64,000 nucleotides of DNA. Origin: Chthoniobacteraceae bacterium (GTDB lineage Bacteria; Verrucomicrobiota; Verrucomicrobiia; Chthoniobacterales; Chthoniobacteraceae). Below, piece by piece: positions 8,468 to 19,400 of this stretch. The DNA is taken from assembly GCA_947471505.1 (NCBI GenBank), contig CANIWM010000007.1, positions 58,862 to 122,861 on the forward strand, in the 5' to 3' direction. The notes below the pieces were generated by a model that saw only the letters and a program-made list of their open reading frames with translations, ran no database searches and had not been told where the DNA came from. The translations under genes and the position numbers were made by a program. How positions within the stretch are numbered: position 1 is the stretch's first letter; the number at the start of each line of letters is the position of its first letter.

Positions 8468-11400
8468 TCACCGGGCCGTAGCTTTCAGTCGCACGAAGAA
8501 CTGCGTCGCTCCGAGCGGTGGGGCTACGCGCCATGTTTGTGTGAGCGTTGTGCCGCTTTGGATTGCGGAGATAACGGTGGGCGTTGCTGGCGTGAACGTC
8601 GTGAGCGCCGTTGCGGTCTCGAGCGACAGGACGACGTCGTCGGCATTTGCGCGGGACGCAAATGTGAGCGTGACGTCGCCGTTGAGCTCGCGCGTGGTGG
8701 TGATGCCGCTGGTGTTTGGCAATCCGTCGCTTGTGCCGAGGGCGTGTTCCAGGAATGCGTTGAGTCCGTCGCCGTCGAGGTCGTCCGTCGGCGTTCCGGT
8801 AAATGTCACGGCATCCGAGCTATTCGGGTTTCCGCCGATGGTCGTGCTGGCCCGGAAGCTCGATTTGATCGTCCGGTCGAGCGCGAGCAGCGGAGAAATC
8901 GGGATGAGCGAATAGCCGCCGCCGTCGGTTTGCGGATACCATGAGTCGTTGTATGTGATCGACTGAATGACCGCGCCGGTGGCATCGACGAGCGTGATTG
9001 TTTCGCCGCCGTTGCTGAGCGAATCCGCGGGGCCGTACGGGCCGACCCGCCGTGGCGTCGCGCCGTAGCGGGCGTTGAATGCCGCGAGGTTGCGGACGAC
9101 GTGGATTCGTTCGCCGGGCGCGAGCGTGGTCGCGGCTGGAATCGTGAAATCAACGCCGAGCGTGAATCTGCAATTGCTGATATCGAGCGTGGCGCTGGCG
9201 AAGTTTTGCAGCTCGATAAACTCGAAGTCGTCTTTGTCGGTGCTCGCGGCGAGTTCACCGCCAGCCGGGACTGCCGGGTTGTAGTGGATTTCCGTGATGC
9301 GCAGCCAGTCGCGCGGAATCGGCGGCGTGAGGGTGTTGGTGACGCTCGCGGTCAATGTGCCGATGAGCACACCTTGGAAATCATACGCTTGCAGCGCGAC
9401 GTTGTTCGCACCGGGGACGAGCGCGTAACTGAGAGACCACGCGGTATTCCCGGTCCAGGTTGGCAAGATGACGTCGCCCGTATCGGCGCGCCGGAATTCG
9501 CGGATGTTTACCCAACCGTTGCCGGTGAGCGTGATGCTGTTGGCAGCGACCGTCGAAGCAGGCGCGGGCGAGAATGCGTACGGCACGCTCGGGATTGCCC
9601 CGCTGATCGTGCTGCGAATGAATGCTTCGCGCTGACTCACAAACGACAGGAATGTAGTGAGGTCTTCGTTCACGAACTTCGTGTAGTGCTGCGCCCAGTA
9701 GGTGAGGTAGCCCGTGTTGAACGAGCGGTTGCACACGTCGAGCAAGTGGCCGTAATACGCCCGCAGATTCGCGGGGTTCGCGAGTAGTTTGTTCATCTCG
9801 CCGTTGATGCCGGTGATTCCCGCGGTCGCTCCGCCTGTAGCGGTGAAGTCCATATCCCACGGCACGTAGAGCAAGCGCCCGTCGGGCTTGATCATGAACA
9901 GCGCATTGTGCGCGGAGCCAAATGCGTAATTGTCGCCCGCGCTCCATGCGACGGGTCCGGCCATGTCGCGCATCCATCCATCGATATCGAGGAGCGCATT
10001 GGTCTGCGTGGTAAACGTCGGTCCGCTCGCCTGCCCAAGGGCGGTGAGCGCAGTAATGAGCGGCGCGTAGTTGTCGGCACCGCGGTTGTTTTTGATGAGC
10101 CAAAACCAGCGATATTCTTCCTTGCTCAGCCCGGGACTGGCAGCGCGCACGCCAATGCCAGTAGGGCCGGGCGAGTCCTGAGTGAGCTTATTACCTTCCC
10201 AACCGCCATTGTCGGTCGAGGTCGCAATCGCGCCCGAGTAGAGCGGATAAGTAAGCTCATACTCAAAGAGCGTGGCGTCGCTTCCGTTGCTCAGCCAATT
10301 CGAAAGGAACTCGTCGGAATCCACTTTCGCTTTGATCAAAATCGCGGGGCCGGTCGCCACGCCGGGCGCGATGAGGCGGCACAAGTCGTCCTCGCTCGCG
10401 GGGATGTTGCCGACCGCGTTGAGCGTGCGTTTGACGAGCATTTCCTTTTGCGAAAACTGGTCGCCTGCGCCGCTCCTGTCCATCGCCACATCCGGGTGCT
10501 GGCCGAGGAATAATTGGTCCGGCGGGAAATTGACGTGGAAGCCGGTGCGCACTGTGAATTTCGCGCGGCCATGCTCGCTGCCTTTTAGGTGAACGCCCGT
10601 TCCGTAGTAAATGTCGCGCTCGTCGTAGATGATGGTGCACGGCTTGTATTCGTTGCTCATCACGTTGTTCAGCGCGAGCAGCGCGGTGCTGTCGGTGTTC
10701 GTCATGACGATGCGGATGTTGTGAGGACGGGCACCGGTGCCGAGCACGAGCGCGGCCTGGCTGTCGTTCCACGGGATCAACGCCCGACTCGCTGAGCCGC
10801 CTGCCGGGAACGTTGCCGTCGCGCCGAGCGAGTCGGCGGCGGAGATATAAAACTGCGCCTTCGCGCTTGCGGCCTGTCCAGGGATGCTTGCGCTCCACAC
10901 GCCGCCGCTGTTGGTCATCGCCACGGGGACAAATGCGCCTTCGTTCACCGAGTAGTTGAGCGTCGCCGAAGCCACGCCGTCGCTATCCGCGATGCGCACG
11001 CTCACCGTCGCTGCTTGCGATACGGCAGGCACCGCGGGCGAATGCGTCGCGCTGGTAAAAGTCGGTCCGGCATTCGCGACAAAGCGCGAGTTTACAAGTC
11101 CCGGAGTTCCGCCGCTCACGGGCATCGGCAGGATTTCCTGACGCGCGCCGCGATTGAAATACAGCCGCGTTTGCAAGCGATTCCCGCCGCCAGCCCATCG
11201 GGCGCGGTAGGAAATGCGGTAGGTCTTTGCAGCATTGATCGTCCAAGGCAGCGTCGCGCCGTTGCGCAGCGTTTGTTCGATGTGATTCGACATGTGCTCG
11301 GTGTAGCCGGTCGCCACGATCCTCAGCACTTTGTTGCCGGGAGCACTTGGGTCATCCACGACTGTGCTCGTGCGATGATTTCCCTGAAAGCGCCACGACG

Positions 11401-14400
11401 CCGCTGTGCCGCCTGCAAAGTCGCCGTTTGCCAGCAGCGAAATCGGCGTACCGAGCGGATCTTCGATCACTTGCAGATCGTCGATGAACGCCTCGCCGCC
11501 CGCGACCATTCCGATGAGTAGCTCGCTGTAATACGTCGGGTTTCCTTCGAGGTTCGCCCCGCTGAAATCGTAGCTCACGTTCACCCAAGTCCCGTTTGCG
11601 ACTTCGTTGCTCGCAGCCCACGCCGCGCCGTTATTGTTGTCGGCAGCCGGATTGCGAAGTTCCAGCGACGAGCCGCCGCCGCCTGCAAACGCGGGCCACG
11701 AACCGCCGTCGTAGTAGCGGACTTCATCGGCGACATTGTCGTTCACATCCCGCAGCCGCACATGGTCGCTGCTCCCGCCGAGACTGCCAGTGAACGGACC
11801 AAACACTCGAGGAAGACCCGGATGCAGCGCGTTGAAAGACGCCACATTCCACACGACCAGCGCGTATTCCCCCGCGCCGAGCGTTGTGCTCGCAGGGAAG
11901 GTAAATGCGACGCCGTCGCTGAAATGCCAGCCGCTGATGTCCACCGGTCCGGCGCTCTTATTGTAGAGCTCCACCCATTGCTCCAGCGAGCCGTTCGGTG
12001 CGTTATACATGAGCTCATTGATCACGATTCCGTCGTTCACCGTGAACGCATTCGCCGTCCCGAAAGTCGCCGATGTCGGATGCCCCCAAACTCCAGCGGC
12101 GCTGCGTCCGCGCAAGCTCGTCTTCGCCACGCGACTATCGCTCAGCGTGTTTCCGACCGTGTTCACGAGGAAGAGCCGCTCGCCGTCGATTGGCCGGAAT
12201 CCCGTCTGTGTATTGTCCAGGGAAAGCAGCGCGCCCGCCGCGAGCGAGCCGCTCAGCGTGTAGCTCCCGCCATTGCTCCCGCGGAGCTGATAGTTCGCGA
12301 GATTGATCGCCGAGCCCGTCACGTTTGCCAGCTCCACGCGGAACGTCGCGTCGTTCACGCTGCTGACTTCATTGAGCACCAGCGCAGGCGCAGTGTCCGC
12401 AGGCGGCGCGGGAGTTTCCGCCGCGTGAAGTTGCGCGCCGAAAAGGAAGTCACCGCCATTTGGCGAAGCCTGATGAATCTCCACCGCGATTACGTTCGTC
12501 CCCTGCACGAGCGCCGTCGCCGGCACGGAAATCGCCGTCGCGGGGAATTGCGCATCCGCCACCGCGTTCGTCGCCACCGTCGCATGTGCTGGTGTTCCAG
12601 CGGGCATGTTGTCGCGGTAAATTTCCTGACCGTTTAGATAATACACCGCACCGTCATCGTGAATCGGGAACATCGACAGCGTGGTCGCTGCCGGGTTGCC
12701 GGCAAAAGTGAACGTTGAGCGCGCATACGTCGTCTGCGCGATGGTTCCGACATTCGTTTGCAGAGGGACGGAATTCGTCACCGCGACACTCGCATTATCA
12801 AACACCGCCGACACCGTGTCCGCCGCCTGACGCGCCTGCCCCGTGAGCACCACGGCAAAGTCAGCCGGCCAGTTCGTCACCGTCTGCGTCCCACCGAGCA
12901 CACCGTTGCGGTAAATCTCGATCGTCCCGCTGCCGGGATACGTCCCCGGTGTCCACACGAGCTGCATCGTGCAAGTTCCGAGTTCTGCATCCGAACCGTC
13001 AAACGTCCCAATATTGGTCCCGCTTCCGGTCGGCCCGACAGTGCCCGTGCCGCCGACGTCGTTGCTATTGTAGCCCCAGCCGCCCTCGCCGAAGTTTTGC
13101 GAAAAGTGGAGGTAGTGGTTCGCATCGGCACGCAGCCACATGCTCGAACGATAAGCCGTTCCCGAACCCGCGAGCGACACACGGTCCACGGTAAACGTCA
13201 CCTTCGACCGCGATGAAAACCGCGCCACCGATTCAAGCGATTTGCCCGCCCAGTAGCTAAAGGTTGACGTCCCGCCGAGTGCCAGCGTGCCGCCTGTCGT
13301 CGAAGCCGTATATCCGCCATCCACCGTCGATTCCAGACCGAGGTTCAGCGTGTTCCACTTCGCGCCATCGACTGACGCCGCCGCGAAATCATCGCTCAGC
13401 GGATTCGTCGTGGTCGTCGTAAATTGAATCGCCGACGGCACCGCAGGAACACCGCCGCTCGGCGTCGCAATCGTCGGCGCAGTCGCCGGCGTATAAGTCC
13501 CCGAGGCAAGCCCGGTGATTGCCTGCACTGGCAGCGCACGCGTCCACGTTGCCACATCATCGAGATACCCGCTCCACGGCTCCGCGCCCGATGGCCCATT
13601 ACCGCCAAAGAAGAGGGGCTGGAGGTTCGCCGGAGCCGCAGTGATTGTCCGCGAGCCCGACGAGACACCGTTGCGGTAATACGTCAGCGTCGTTCCTTGC
13701 TTCACCAGCGCATGATGAATCCACGGCCCCGGCGCGGCTGGCGTTCCTGCCATGGCCGTGTACGCCACGTTCTCGCCGGCACCATTGCGATGCCATTCGA
13801 ACTGCGTACCCGTGAACTTGATAAATTCGCGCGGGCTGAAGTCAGCACCCGCCGAATTGTAGCGATTCCCCAAAATGATTGTGCTACTCGCCGCTTGCGT
13901 CGTCTTCGACCAAAACGACCACGTAAAATCATTCGATAGCGTCATCGCCGGGAGATTCCCCGCGCTCACAAAACTCGCTCCCGAGTTCGCGGACACACCA
14001 TCCGTATTCAGCCGCAGCACACGCCCCCGAGTCGCGTCGTTTTGAAAAGTAGCCGCCGCCCCTGTCAGAGTCCCCGCCGTGCCGCCGCCCGCCGAGTTCG
14101 CCGCCGTCGTTCCCGTCGTTTCCTGAAACGCCCACCACCCGTGCATCGCCTGACCCGCCCCGCTCAGAATGGTGCCCGGGGCCACCGGGTCGGCCACCTT
14201 TCCCGTGCCCGCGTAAAGCAAACCCGCACCCTGCGCCCACGCTGAGTCATTGAATCCCGCATCCTTCCAGCTCGCCGACTGCGCGACGTCCGTCGCGTCA
14301 TATTTCCACAGTGCATTGATGAGCACCGGCGTCGTCAATTTCGCAGACGCCGACGGGTCCAGAAAATTCACACCGCCCGGCGTCCCTCCCAGCTCATTGC

Positions 14401-14863
14401 TCGCCGCCCAAGCCCCCGGACCGTCATCCGCCGAAACGCCGTTTCGCCGAGCCAGCGTCGCACCCGTCCCGTCTGCGCCCGACGGCCAATCGCCATCATC
14501 CCCGTAGCTCAACACATCCATCGCGCGGTCGCTGCGATTCACCAGCCGCAACTGCTCCCCGCCATTATCGAGGATACCCGTAAACGGCCCCATCGCCCCC
14601 GCGATCTGCCCCGGCACTTTCGCCACCACGAGATACGCGCCGCCCGCGATCCGCGTCCCTTCCGGAAAAGTAAAATTCGCACCGCCCTCGATGCGCCATC
14701 CCGATATGTCCACATCGACGCCGTGCAAATTGCGAAGCTCGATCCACTCGGTTTGAGTCACCTCATTCGCCGGGTGATATTGCAGCTCATTAAAAACCAC
14801 GACGCTGTCCGCGGCGCTGGCAAACAATGGGAGGGCGAGGAGAGCTAAGAGGTTAAATTTCAT
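8468..14863 (-). CDS. Giant secreted CotH-kinase/lamin-tail-domain protein (CotH-1)
   Basis: 2131 aa with a signal peptide (MKFNLLALLALPLFASA). Domains in order: lamin-tail domain at about 20-165 (FNELQYHP, WIELRN, DISGW); LamG/concanavalin domain at about 240-455; a second jelly-roll region at about 490-690; a further beta domain at about 700-820 (DDGAVYYLNGQEI); two more lamin-tail-like regions at about 830-1090; a carbohydrate-binding-like module at about 1100-1250; an Ig-like module; CotH domain at about 1380-1720; a last lamin-tail domain at about 1850-2000; and a C-terminal module starting DLDGDGLNAFLEHALGTSD. In the CotH part GVHLKGSEHGRAKF, GDNY (about 1641) and the metal-binding motif WDMD (W1669-D1672) are readable. 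CotH proteins are atypical kinases acting outside the cytoplasm. The protein is paralogous to the gene at 16446-22463. Its substrate is unknown. Confidence 0.85.
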   Translation of the reverse strand: MKFNLLALLALPLFASAADSVVVFNELQYHPANEVTQTEWIELRNLHGVDVDISGWRIEGGANFTFPEGTRIAGGAYLVVAKVPGQIAGAMGPFTGILDNGGEQLRLVNRSDRAMDVLSYGDDGDWPSGADGTGATLARRNGVSADDGPGAWAASNELGGTPGGVNFLDPSASAKLTTPVLINALWKYDATDVAQSASWKDAGFNDSAWAQGAGLLYAGTGKVADPVAPGTILSGAGQAMHGWWAFQETTGTTAANSAGGGTAGTLTGAAATFQNDATRGRVLRLNTDGVSANSGASFVSAGNLPAMTLSNDFTWSFWSKTTQAASSTIILGNRYNSAGADFSPREFIKFTGTQFEWHRNGAGENVAYTAMAGTPAAPGPWIHHALVKQGTTLTYYRNGVSSGSRTITAAPANLQPLFFGGNGPSGAEPWSGYLDDVATWTRALPVQAITGLASGTYTPATAPTIATPSGGVPAVPSAIQFTTTTTNPLSDDFAAASVDGAKWNTLNLGLESTVDGGYTASTTGGTLALGGTSTFSYWAGKSLESVARFSSRSKVTFTVDRVSLAGSGTAYRSSMWLRADANHYLHFSQNFGEGGWGYNSNDVGGTGTVGPTGSGTNIGTFDGSDAELGTCTMQLVWTPGTYPGSGTIEIYRNGVLGGTQTVTNWPADFAVVLTGQARQAADTVSAVFDNASVAVTNSVPLQTNVGTIAQTTYARSTFTFAGNPAATTLSMFPIHDDGAVYYLNGQEIYRDNMPAGTPAHATVATNAVADAQFPATAISVPATALVQGTNVIAVEIHQASPNGGDFLFGAQLHAAETPAPPADTAPALVLNEVSSVNDATFRVELANVTGSAINLANYQLRGSNGGSYTLSGSLAAGALLSLDNTQTGFRPIDGERLFLVNTVGNTLSDSRVAKTSLRGRSAAGVWGHPTSATFGTANAFTVNDGIVINELMYNAPNGSLEQWVELYNKSAGPVDISGWHFSDGVAFTFPASTTLGAGEYALVVWNVASFNALHPGLPRVFGPFTGSLGGSSDHVRLRDVNDNVADEVRYYDGGSWPAFAGGGGSSLELRNPAADNNNGAAWAASNEVANGTWVNVSYDFSGANLEGNPTYYSELLIGMVAGGEAFIDDLQVIEDPLGTPISLLANGDFAGGTAASWRFQGNHRTSTVVDDPSAPGNKVLRIVATGYTEHMSNHIEQTLRNGATLPWTINAAKTYRISYRARWAGGGNRLQTRLYFNRGARQEILPMPVSGGTPGLVNSRFVANAGPTFTSATHSPAVPAVSQAATVSVRIADSDGVASATLNYSVNEGAFVPVAMTNSGGVWSASIPGQAASAKAQFYISAADSLGATATFPAGGSASRALIPWNDSQAALVLGTGARPHNIRIVMTNTDSTALLALNNVMSNEYKPCTIIYDERDIYYGTGVHLKGSEHGRAKFTVRTGFHVNFPPDQLFLGQHPDVAMDRSGAGDQFSQKEMLVKRTLNAVGNIPASEDDLCRLIAPGVATGPAILIKAKVDSDEFLSNWLSNGSDATLFEYELTYPLYSGAIATSTDNGGWEGNKLTQDSPGPTGIGVRAASPGLSKEEYRWFWLIKNNRGADNYAPLITALTALGQASGPTFTTQTNALLDIDGWMRDMAGPVAWSAGDNYAFGSAHNALFMIKPDGRLLYVPWDMDFTATGGATAGITGINGEMNKLLANPANLRAYYGHLLDVCNRSFNTGYLTYWAQHYTKFVNEDLTTFLSFVSQREAFIRSTISGAIPSVPYAFSPAPASTVAANSITLTGNGWVNIREFRRADTGDVILPTWTGNTAWSLSYALVPGANNVALQAYDFQGVLIGTLTASVTNTLTPPIPRDWLRITEIHYNPAVPAGGELAASTDKDDFEFIELQNFASATLDISNCRFTLGVDFTIPAATTLAPGERIHVVRNLAAFNARYGATPRRVGPYGPADSLSNGGETITLVDATGAVIQSITYNDSWYPQTDGGGYSLIPISPLLALDRTIKSSFRASTTIGGNPNSSDAVTFTGTPTDDLDGDGLNAFLEHALGTSDGLPNTSGITTTRELNGDVTLTFASRANADDVVLSLETATALTTFTPATPTVISAIQSGTTLTQTWRVAPPLGATQFFVRLKATAR
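8470..9330 (-). repeat. 3' segment duplicated in CotH-2 (partner 16449-17300)
   Basis: The last roughly 280 codons of the two CotH genes are closely similar at both DNA and protein level. Runs such as tgcggataccatgagtcg are shared (near 8930 and 16910), as are the protein stretches PRRVGPYGPADSLSNGGETI, YNDSWYPQTDGGGYSLI and FLRLKATAR or FVRLKATAR. They cover the last lamin-tail domain and the C-terminal module. Upstream the two genes diverge more. This fits tandem duplication followed by divergence, or gene conversion of the 3' ends. Confidence 0.7.
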
Positions 14864-15065
14864 ATCGAAAATAGGTGAGCCTGCTTCTCGCGCACGAATC
14901 AGTCCCCGTCAAATACCCGCTCAGCTAAATCGCGTGATGGTTCTGCAATGTACGAGAAGTCGATAAGCGCGAATGCATTGTCGATCTATTCGCCCGCACC
15001 AAATGCCGACTCATCCCACACACCACGATTGCTGTCCGCAGATCGCCGCCCTACCAGCACAGGCT

Positions 15066-16400
15066 CTAATTTGATCTCAGCCCCGCCGTGTTCACAGCGA
15101 TGATGCGATAGCGGTATTGCTTTCCAGCCTCCGCCTTCGTGTCGGTGAAGCGCATCGCGACCAAGGGTTGCGAAGGCGTGTCGCTGTATTGCAGGTTCTG
15201 AAAGATTGGACGACCAAACGGATTCTTGCCCTGCTCGGGGACTGTCGCGACGACTTCGCCGTCACGCTCGACGAGGAAATGCGCGATGCCGCTTTCGAGG
15301 TCCGCCTCGGCTTCCCAACTCAACTCATTGCCGTTCACCCGGATGTTGGTCGGTGACGGCGGCGGCGTGGCGTCGGTCACAGCGGTGTCTTTCATATACT
15401 GCGTCCACGCTTTCGCGATGGATTCGCCCGGCAGCCAAACGGACTTTTCTTTCGCTCCAGTAAATTGCGCGGCTGCAACCGGAGCGATAACGGCTGCTCC
15501 CACTGCAGGCAGCGGCGCGAGCCACGCGCTCGCATCGCTCATGGGCTTGAGCGGCCCGCCGGCTTCGGAAGGCAAACGAGCCGTGAGGCAGACGTCAAGC
15601 CATGGAATTGCGAGGTAGCGCTGATTGCCGCATTCGTGCGCAGTGAGCGGGTCGATTGAGACGCCGATGATACCGCCGCGCCCGCGAACCGCTGTGAAAA
15701 ACGCCTCGTTTGCAGGCCACGCGCCGGCGAAGCGCCCGTCCTTCACGCTGAATCCTTCTTTCGTACCGAGATTGCACATCATCGGCACGGTCAGCGCGGC
15801 GTCCGGCAAAGCATGTGCCTTGATTTCAGAGCGGGCCGCGTTCGCCTGGAGTAACGGCACTCCCGACCGCAGCCACGCCGCAGCCACGCGCTCGGGATGC
15901 AAAAGCACCATGCCGCCCGCCCAATGCCCGCCGCCGCTGTGCCCCCACAGCGCCCACGGAACGCGAGCCAGTTCTGGATGCCCGGATTTTGCACCCAGGT
16001 CGGCCAGCCCTTTTTGAAAAGCGGCATCGGAGCCGTTCCGTGGATCGCACCACATCTGGCAGTCCGCTTTTTCCGGCTGCTCATACGAAGGAGCCAGCAG
16101 CGCGCAGTCGTGCTTTTTCGCGAGTGCCTGCCAATGCAGGTCGAACGCACCAGTAAGCCCCGATTTGCACGAGCCCTCGCCGCAGCCGTGTTGATGCACA
16201 ATCACCCCGCGAACGGCTTTCACACCGGGCGGAATCCAGACCGTGTAGTTCACCGGAAAGATGAGTTCGCCCGGTTTCACGGACGCATCATAGCGCACCC
16301 GGTAGTAAGGTGGATCCGCTGCGGGAAAGACATCATACGGCGACTGCTGAGCGAAAAGCGAACTGCTCAGAGCGAGAACGAAAACAGCGAAACGGTGCAT
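15066..16400 (-). CDS. Secreted alpha/beta hydrolase with C-terminal fibronectin-like domain
   Basis: 444 aa with a signal peptide ([19 protein letters not shown]). The hydrolase core spans about residues 40-335. It has [13 protein letters not shown] (oxyanion-side strand, about 65-77), [20 protein letters not shown] (several Cys, probably disulphides in an exported enzyme), and the nucleophile elbow WGHSGGGHW with Ser155. [10 protein letters not shown] at about 265 may supply the catalytic His. Residues about 345-444 ([20 protein letters not shown] to [14 protein letters not shown]) resemble a fibronectin type III domain. It lies between the two CotH genes, 45 bases after CotH-2 and 202 bases before CotH-1, on the same strand. 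Esterase activity on an extracellular polymer is plausible, but the substrate cannot be read from the sequence. Confidence 0.8.
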   Translation of the reverse strand: MHRFAVFVLALSSSLFAQQSPYDVFPAADPPYYRVRYDASVKPGELIFPVNYTVWIPPGVKAVRGVIVHQHGCGEGSCKSGLTGAFDLHWQALAKKHDCALLAPSYEQPEKADCQMWCDPRNGSDAAFQKGLADLGAKSGHPELARVPWALWGHSGGGHWAGGMVLLHPERVAAAWLRSGVPLLQANAARSEIKAHALPDAALTVPMMCNLGTKEGFSVKDGRFAGAWPANEAFFTAVRGRGGIIGVSIDPLTAHECGNQRYLAIPWLDVCLTARLPSEAGGPLKPMSDASAWLAPLPAVGAAVIAPVAAAQFTGAKEKSVWLPGESIAKAWTQYMKDTAVTDATPPPSPTNIRVNGNELSWEAEADLESGIAHFLVERDGEVVATVPEQGKNPFGRPIFQNLQYSDTPSQPLVAMRFTDTKAEAGKQYRYRIIAVNTAGLRSN

Positions 16401-16445
16401 AGGTTATATGGAGGCTGGCGACGCCCTCGGAAAAGAGCAAGGCGC

Positions 16446-19400
16446 TCAGCGCGCGGTCGCTTTGAGCCTTAAGAAGAATTGCCCTGCGCCGTTTGGCGGA
16501 ACTACCCGCCATGCTTGCGTGAGCATCGTGCCGCTTTGCACCGCGGAGAGCACGGTCGGAATGGACGCAGTGAATGCATTGGGCGATGTCGCGGTTTCGA
16601 GCGAGAGCGCGACGTCATCGGCGTTCAGGCGGGAAGTAAATGTAAGCGTGAGCGTGCCGTCGGGCTCACGGATAACGGCGATGCCGCTGGTGTTTGCGAC
16701 GCTGTCGCTGGTGCCGAGGGCGTGTTCGAGGAATGCGCTGAGGCCGTCGCCGTCGAGGTCGTTGGTTGGTGTGCCCGTGAATGTGGTGGCGTCGGAGGTG
16801 TTGGGGTTTCCGCCGATGGTCGTGCTGGAGCGGAAGCTCGAGGACACGGCGCGGTCGAGCGGGAGCGTCGGGGCGATGACGATGAGCGAGTAGCCGCCGC
16901 CGTCAGTCTGCGGATACCATGAGTCGTTGTAGGTGAGCGACTGGATCTCGGCCCCGGTGGCATCGACGAGCGTGATGGTTTCGCCGCCGTTGCTGAGCGA
17001 ATCGGCGGGGCCATACGGTCCGACGCGGCGCGGGACTGCGCCGTAGCGGACGTTGAACGCGCCGAGGTGCCGCACGACGTGGATGTATTCGCCGGGTGCG
17101 AGTGTCGTCGTTGAGGGGAATGTGTAGTCCACACCTGCGGTGAATTTGCACAGGCTGATGTCCAGATTCTGCGTCGGATGAAAGTTGCGCAGCTCGATGA
17201 ATTCGAAATCATCCTTGTCTGTGCTTGCTGCGACTTCTCCGCCAGCAGGCGCTGCGGGGTTGTAGTGGATCTCCGTGATGCGGAGATGGTCGTGAGGATT
17301 TGGCGCGGTAAGCGTGCTCGTGATGGTGATGCTCGCAGTACCGACCTGCGTACCGCTGGCGTCATAGGCGATGAGTGTGAGCGGGTTTGCGCCGAAGTTG
17401 AGCCCCACTGTTGCGGTCCATGCCGTGTCGGTCGTCCACGTGAGGTCGAGTGCGGCATTCGTGTCGCTGCGGCGGATTTCACGGACGTTGATCCACCCGT
17501 TTCCGGCGAGCGTGGTGCTCGCGGCATTCACGGTGAAATTTGCGCCTCCGTTTGTCGTGATTGCGAACGGCACAGTCGCGGGGAGTTGCGACAGGATGTT
17601 GGTGCGGCGTGCCTCAATGTAATTCACGTTCCCCGTGTAGTTCTGCCCGACGACGCTGCCGTAGTGCGACAGCCACGGCGTCATGTAAGTGCTGTTGTAA
17701 ACCGTCTGGCAGAGGTCGTGCAGATGGCCGTAGTAGGCGTGACGCGCGCCGGGAACGGTGTTCATGACGCGCAGCAAGTTGCCGCCGACAAGAACCGCGG
17801 GGCTGTTCGTGGCGAAGTTGTGGACAAAGTCCATGTCCCACGCGAGCGCGGTGACGTTCATGCCGTCGCTCGGAACATGCACACGGAAGTTGTGCTGGAA
17901 TCCGCTGGTCATGTAGCAGTCGGCCACACCGAAGAGCGAGTAAAGCGCGGCACACCGCATCCATTCATCGACGTCCATTCGGGCTGCAATGTTCGTCGCG
18001 AAGTTCGGACCGGTATCGCCCATTGCCTTGCTGAATGCGATCAGGCCCGAGTAGTCGTCCGCGCGACTGCCAGCGCGGGGATCCAACTGACCGCGGTATT
18101 GTTCCTTGTCGGTTCCGAGGTCTGCGAAGTCCGACTGGAGCTGCGTTGCGAGTGGGACGGGGTTTTTGAAGCTCTCGAAATTACCGTCGGTCGTTGTGGA
18201 TGGTTCGTAGGTGCCATCGAGGTTGAACACCGTGCCGTCGCCGCCAAACTCGGAGGCCACAAACTCGCTGCCGTAGCCAGCCATTTGCATGATCGCGGTG
18301 CCGGTGTGGATCCCGTTCGGCGCGATGAAATAGACGAGATCATCGTAAGTGCATGGCACGCCCGCCCTGTGAAATGCGTGTTTCACATAAATCTCGTGCT
18401 GCTGCCGGATGACCGGCCCGCGCCCGCTGCGATCGATATTCAAATTGTTGTGCAGCCCGCGGAACAAATGGTCGGCGGCAAAGCCGACATCGTACCCGGG
18501 ATAGTCCTCGCCATCGCGAATGCGGCCCGCCGCAGTTCCCTGCAATCGCACGCCGACATCGTAAAACACTTCACTGCGGCGATAGACGGCGGTGCCTCCG
18601 ATACGCCCGTCGCTCAAGCGATTCAGCGGCGCGAGCAGCGTCGTGGAATCCGCCGGCAGCATGATGACCCGCAGTTCGTGCGCGGCGAGCGCGGTGCCTG
18701 CGCCGTCGTTCACGAGATACAGCGCGCGCGAAGCTGCGCCAGCAGCGGGCAGCGTGGATGTCGCGGCCGCGCTGTCGGCGGCCTCGATGTAAAACTGCAC
18801 GATCGTGGCGGCGGCCTGACCGGGGATTTGCGCGGAATACGTCGCGCCGCTCGCAGTCATCGGCACGCTGGCGAAAGTCGCGCTGCCATTGAGCGCGTAG
18901 CGCAAAGTGAGCGACGCCACACCATCCGGGCCGGTCGCCGTCGCGCTCACCGTCACGGGCTCACCGGCGTTTGGAATCACGGGCGTCTGGGTGAGTCCGC
19001 TCAAGGTTGGGCCGAGGTTTGCGACTGCGCGGGAGTTTACCGCGCCGGGCGTACCGATGCGTGTGGCCATCGTGAGTTCCGTGGTGCGAGCGAGGCGCGA
19101 GTAGTAGGCTCGGGTGTTGAGCTGGTTCGTGCCGGACAGCCAGCGCGCGCGGAAGCTCACCGTGTAGCTTTGACCGTCCACGAGCGCAGTGTTGCCGGTG
19201 AACGAAGTCTCAATGTGATTGTGGTTCCACGAAAATGCGCCGGTGGAGCGGATGTGCAGGACGTGGTTCGACGGAACACCCGGCTCCGCCTCAATCGCGC
19301 TCGCGCCGTGGTTTCCGAGCACGCGCCATTTCGTGGAGAGCGATTCGAAGTTGCCACCCTGGATGAGTTGCTGACTGTTGCTCACGCGGATGACGCTCAC